DNA of 8,531 nt, taken from NCBI GenBank assembly GCA_011176555.1, contig DUEF01000059.1, positions 1 through 8,531 on the forward strand. Direction: 5' to 3'. Made by a program: the position numbers and the translations under genes. Below are positions 6,267 through 8,531 of the stretch, piece after piece. Below the pieces are notes generated by a model. That model was given only the letters and a program-made list of their open reading frames with translations, did not search any database and was not told the origin of the DNA. The DNA is from Caldilineae bacterium (GTDB lineage: Bacteria; Chloroflexota; Anaerolineae; J102). Within the stretch, counting starts at the first letter, position 1, and the number at the start of each line of letters is the position of its first letter.

Positions 6267-8531
6267 TTATTTCCCCTTCGCCTCCTGTATCAACTCGAAC
6301 AGGCGATTGGGGCTGAGAGGATTTTCGAGCACTTCGATATTGAATTCGGCCAGGGCGTCTTCGATGGCCTGAGAAAATAGCGCCCCGGTGGGAATAGCGC
6401 CCGCTTCACCTGCGCCTTTGGTGCCGAGTGGGTTCAGGGGAGAAGGGGTTTCGATATGGGCAACCTCGATGGGCGGGATTTCCATGGAGGTGGGGACCAG
6501 GTAGTCCATCAACGACGCGTTCTGCATTTGACCGTTCTCATCATAGATCGCTTTTTCGTAAAAGGCGTCGCCAATGCCCTGAGCGATGCCCCCGTGCATC
6601 TGCCCATCGACAATAAGGGGGTTGATAACTGTGCCACAATCGTGCACGGCGATGTAACGTTTGATGTCGATCATCATCGTTTCCGGATCAACTTCCACAA
6701 TCATGGCATGAACGCCACTCGCGGTCGCGCCGCGTTCCGGGCCAAAGTAATCGGTGGCCTCCAGGCCAGGTATGGTGCCAGGAACCACCGCCCCGCGCAA
6801 CGGATTCGCCTCGGCGGCCAGATCCTTCAATGCAATCGAAAATTCGGGGTGTTTGGCGTTGCGCACAATGCCATCAACGATTTCCAGGTCTTCGGGGGAC
6901 GCCTCCAGTTTACGGCTGGCCAGCTCCAGGATGCGTTCGCGCACGGCATTGGCCGCGGCGTGGATGGCATTGCCCGCCACCACGGCCCCTCGGCTGGCGA
7001 AAGTGCCCGTGCCCCAGTGAAAGCGGTCGGTGTCGCCGGTCACCAGATAAATGTCCTTCACGTCGACGCCGACCTGATCCGCTACGATCTGGGCGAAGGA
7101 GGTGAAATGCCCCTGCCCTTGCGTGCCGATGCCGGTTGCCACATTCACCTTGCCCGTGGCTTCCACCTGCACCCGCACGCCCTCGTAAGGCCCAATGCCC
7201 GTGCCCTCGACGTAGGAGACGACGCCGATGCCGACATAACGTCCCTCCGCGCGCAGTCTCGGCTGCTCTTCGTTGATAAATTGCTCGTAGCCGATAATTT
7301 CCAGCGCCTTGTCCAGGGCCGGTTCGTAATTGCCGCTGTCGTACACCAACGGCACGAAATCCTGGTAAATGATCTCGTTGTTGTAGGGGAATTTGTCGGG
7401 CGGGATGTAGTTGATGCGGCGAATTTCATTGCGATCCATGCCCAGTTCCCTGGCCGCGATGTCCAGCAGGCGCTCCATCACATAGACGCCGTGCTGCCTG
7501 CCCGCGCCACGGAAGGGCATGACAAACATCTTGTTGGTGAAAACGACTTTGAACTCGGAAAGATAGGCGGGAATGTCGTAGCAGCCGAGCAGCGTGCATT
7601 GACTATTGATCGGGCAGGTGAGGCCGTAGGTGTCGTAAGCGCCGCTGTCATGGATGAAGGTGTCCTTCACGCCCAGAATCTTGCCATCCTTGCGCAGCGC
7701 CAGTTCCGACCAGTGGATCTGATCCCGCTCGTGGGTGGTAGCGAGGAAATTCTCGCGACGATCCTCGATCCACTTGATCGGACGGTCGAGCTGCATCGAA
7801 ACCCAGGGGATCAGCACCTCTTCGGGATAGAACATCATCGCCTTGGGGCCGAAGCCGCCGCCGATAAAGGGCGCGATCACCCGCACCTGTGATTCGGAGA
7901 GGCCCAGCATGGCGGCCAGGCCATTGCGGATGGGGATGGGAGCCTGGGTGGTGTCCCAGATCGTCATTCGCCGCGTTTTGCTGTCCCAATCAGCCACCAC
8001 GCCCCGGTTTTCCATGGCCGCGGCTATGCCATGGTCGTAGTAAAATCGGCGGCTGATCACCAGATCCGCCTGTGCTTTGGCCGCCTCGTAATCACCCTTT
8101 TGCTGCACCACGTGCGAGGCCAGATTCGAGTCCAGGCCCTCATGGATGATGGGTGCGCCCGACTCCAACGCCTTTTCCAGATCCACCACCGCTTCCAGCG
8201 GCTCGATATCGACGAAAACCGCTTCCGCTGCGTCTTCGGCGATGTAGCGGCTCTCGGCCACGATGAGGACAATCGGTTCGCCCACATGATTCACCTTGTT
8301 TTTGGCCAGAGGCACGTGGGTGCGGGTGTGGAATTCGAGGTCTTTGATGTTCGGGGGCGGCGAGACCAACAGGGGGCCGTGCTGCCAGTAATCGCCCAGA
8401 TCCTCGGCGGTGTAAATGGCGACAACGCCATCCATCTCGCGGGCAAATTCGGTATCGATGCTGAGGATACGGCCATGCGCGTAGTCGCTGCGCACGAACG
8501 CGACGTACAACATGCCGGGCAATTGCACGTC
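6267..8531 (-). CDS. Molybdopterin-binding large subunit, xanthine dehydrogenase/CoxL family (5'-truncated)
   Basis: The reading frame runs off the window, and the first visible residues are DVQLPGMLYVAFVRS. These correspond to the 'D-x-x-LPGML' stretch normally near residues 25-35, so only a short N-terminus is missing; 754 residues are visible against about 770-800 in the family. These enzymes hydroxylate a carbon of aldehydes or N-heterocycles with water at a Mo-cytosine-dinucleotide or molybdopterin centre. Residue numbers here count from the Val codon at 8528. Visible motifs are GGGFGPK (223-229, cofactor contact), PFRGAGR (338-344, active-site loop), TQGQGHFTSFAQ (469-480), GTGTFASRGAVVAGNA (506-521), and KGAGEAG (704-710) with catalytic Glu708. 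The loop is of the form II type (AYRGAGR), not the AYxCSFR loop of true aerobic CO dehydrogenase, so CO oxidation is unlikely. FAD and 2Fe-2S subunits are not in the window; they may lie upstream beyond 8531, since the large subunit is commonly the last of the three. The substrate is unknown; a purine or other heterocycle would fit the neighbouring importer. Confidence 0.94.
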   Translation of the reverse strand, partial: DVQLPGMLYVAFVRSDYAHGRILSIDTEFAREMDGVVAIYTAEDLGDYWQHGPLLVSPPPNIKDLEFHTRTHVPLAKNKVNHVGEPIVLIVAESRYIAEDAAEAVFVDIEPLEAVVDLEKALESGAPIIHEGLDSNLASHVVQQKGDYEAAKAQADLVISRRFYYDHGIAAAMENRGVVADWDSKTRRMTIWDTTQAPIPIRNGLAAMLGLSESQVRVIAPFIGGGFGPKAMMFYPEEVLIPWVSMQLDRPIKWIEDRRENFLATTHERDQIHWSELALRKDGKILGVKDTFIHDSGAYDTYGLTCPINSQCTLLGCYDIPAYLSEFKVVFTNKMFVMPFRGAGRQHGVYVMERLLDIAARELGMDRNEIRRINYIPPDKFPYNNEIIYQDFVPLVYDSGNYEPALDKALEIIGYEQFINEEQPRLRAEGRYVGIGVVSYVEGTGIGPYEGVRVQVEATGKVNVATGIGTQGQGHFTSFAQIVADQVGVDVKDIYLVTGDTDRFHWGTGTFASRGAVVAGNAIHAAANAVRERILELASRKLEASPEDLEIVDGIVRNAKHPEFSIALKDLAAEANPLRGAVVPGTIPGLEATDYFGPERGATASGVHAMIVEVDPETMMIDIKRYIAVHDCGTVINPLIVDGQMHGGIAQGIGDAFYEKAIYDENGQMQNASLMDYLVPTSMEIPPIEVAHIETPSPLNPLGTKGAGEAGAIPTGALFSQAIEDALAEFNIEVLENPLSPNRLFELIQEAKGK

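Noticed and set aside
6456..7892. 478-codon plus-strand frame over the Mo-hydroxylase
   Set aside because: Antisense shadow of a gene with all cofactor motifs intact; no recognisable domain in the plus frame.
6267..8531. Aerobic CO dehydrogenase CoxL (form I)
   Set aside because: The diagnostic AYxCSFR loop is absent; PFRGAGR is present instead.

Overview
The window is one co-oriented block on the minus strand. It holds four complete genes and two genes cut by the window edges. In transcription order (high to low coordinate) these are: a molybdopterin-binding large subunit of the xanthine dehydrogenase/CoxL family (5' end off the window), a complete BMP-type ABC importer (lipoprotein binding protein, dual-domain ATPase, two permeases), and a class III (CaiB/BaiF) CoA-transferase (3' end off the window). 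I see no tRNA, rRNA, CRISPR array or transposase. The large open frames on the plus strand are antisense shadows.

Organism: probably Chloroflexota (Anaerolineae/Caldilineae-like). The reasons are the moderately GC-rich DNA, a lipoprotein whose cysteine is followed by a long Pro/Ala/Thr/Glu linker with repeated APAATE units, and intergenic gaps filled with short 7-8 bp tandem words (TATTGGG, TTGCGTA, ACAAGTAG types). This rests on recognition and not on a search, and is moderately confident at best.

Layout. 8531-6267: Mo-hydroxylase large subunit. 6266-6045: a 222 bp gap with a degenerate TATTGGG hairpin just after the stop, a near-consensus sigma70 promoter (TTGACA-17 bp-TATGAT), and a leader of about 115 nt carrying a TTGCGTR heptad array. 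6044-4734: binding lipoprotein. 4733-4585: a 149 bp gap dominated by a palindrome built from four copies of a 12-mer, placed where REP-type elements often separate a highly expressed binding protein from its membrane partners. 4584-3028: ATPase, whose start is uncertain (GTG at 4584, or an out-of-frame ATG at 4553 hinting at a 1-nt indel). 3031-1898: permease 1, joined to the ATPase by a 4-bp ATGA overlap. 1917-1042: permease 2, overlapping permease 1 by 20 bp. 1041-942: a 100 bp gap with a 27-bp imperfect inverted repeat of TATTGGG-type words. 941-1: CoA-transferase, without a visible Shine-Dalgarno sequence.

How they may work together: BMP-family importers of this architecture are best known for nucleosides (NupNOPQ of Bacillus, PnrA/BmpA proteins). 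A molybdenum hydroxylase beside one suggests uptake plus oxidative hydroxylation of a purine or other N-heterocycle. The CoA-transferase does not belong to the classical purine pathway, so the substrate is open: a carboxylated heteroaromatic handled as a CoA thioester is an alternative. No gene here is of an unknown family. The less ordinary content is the set of intergenic repeat palindromes and the gene combination.
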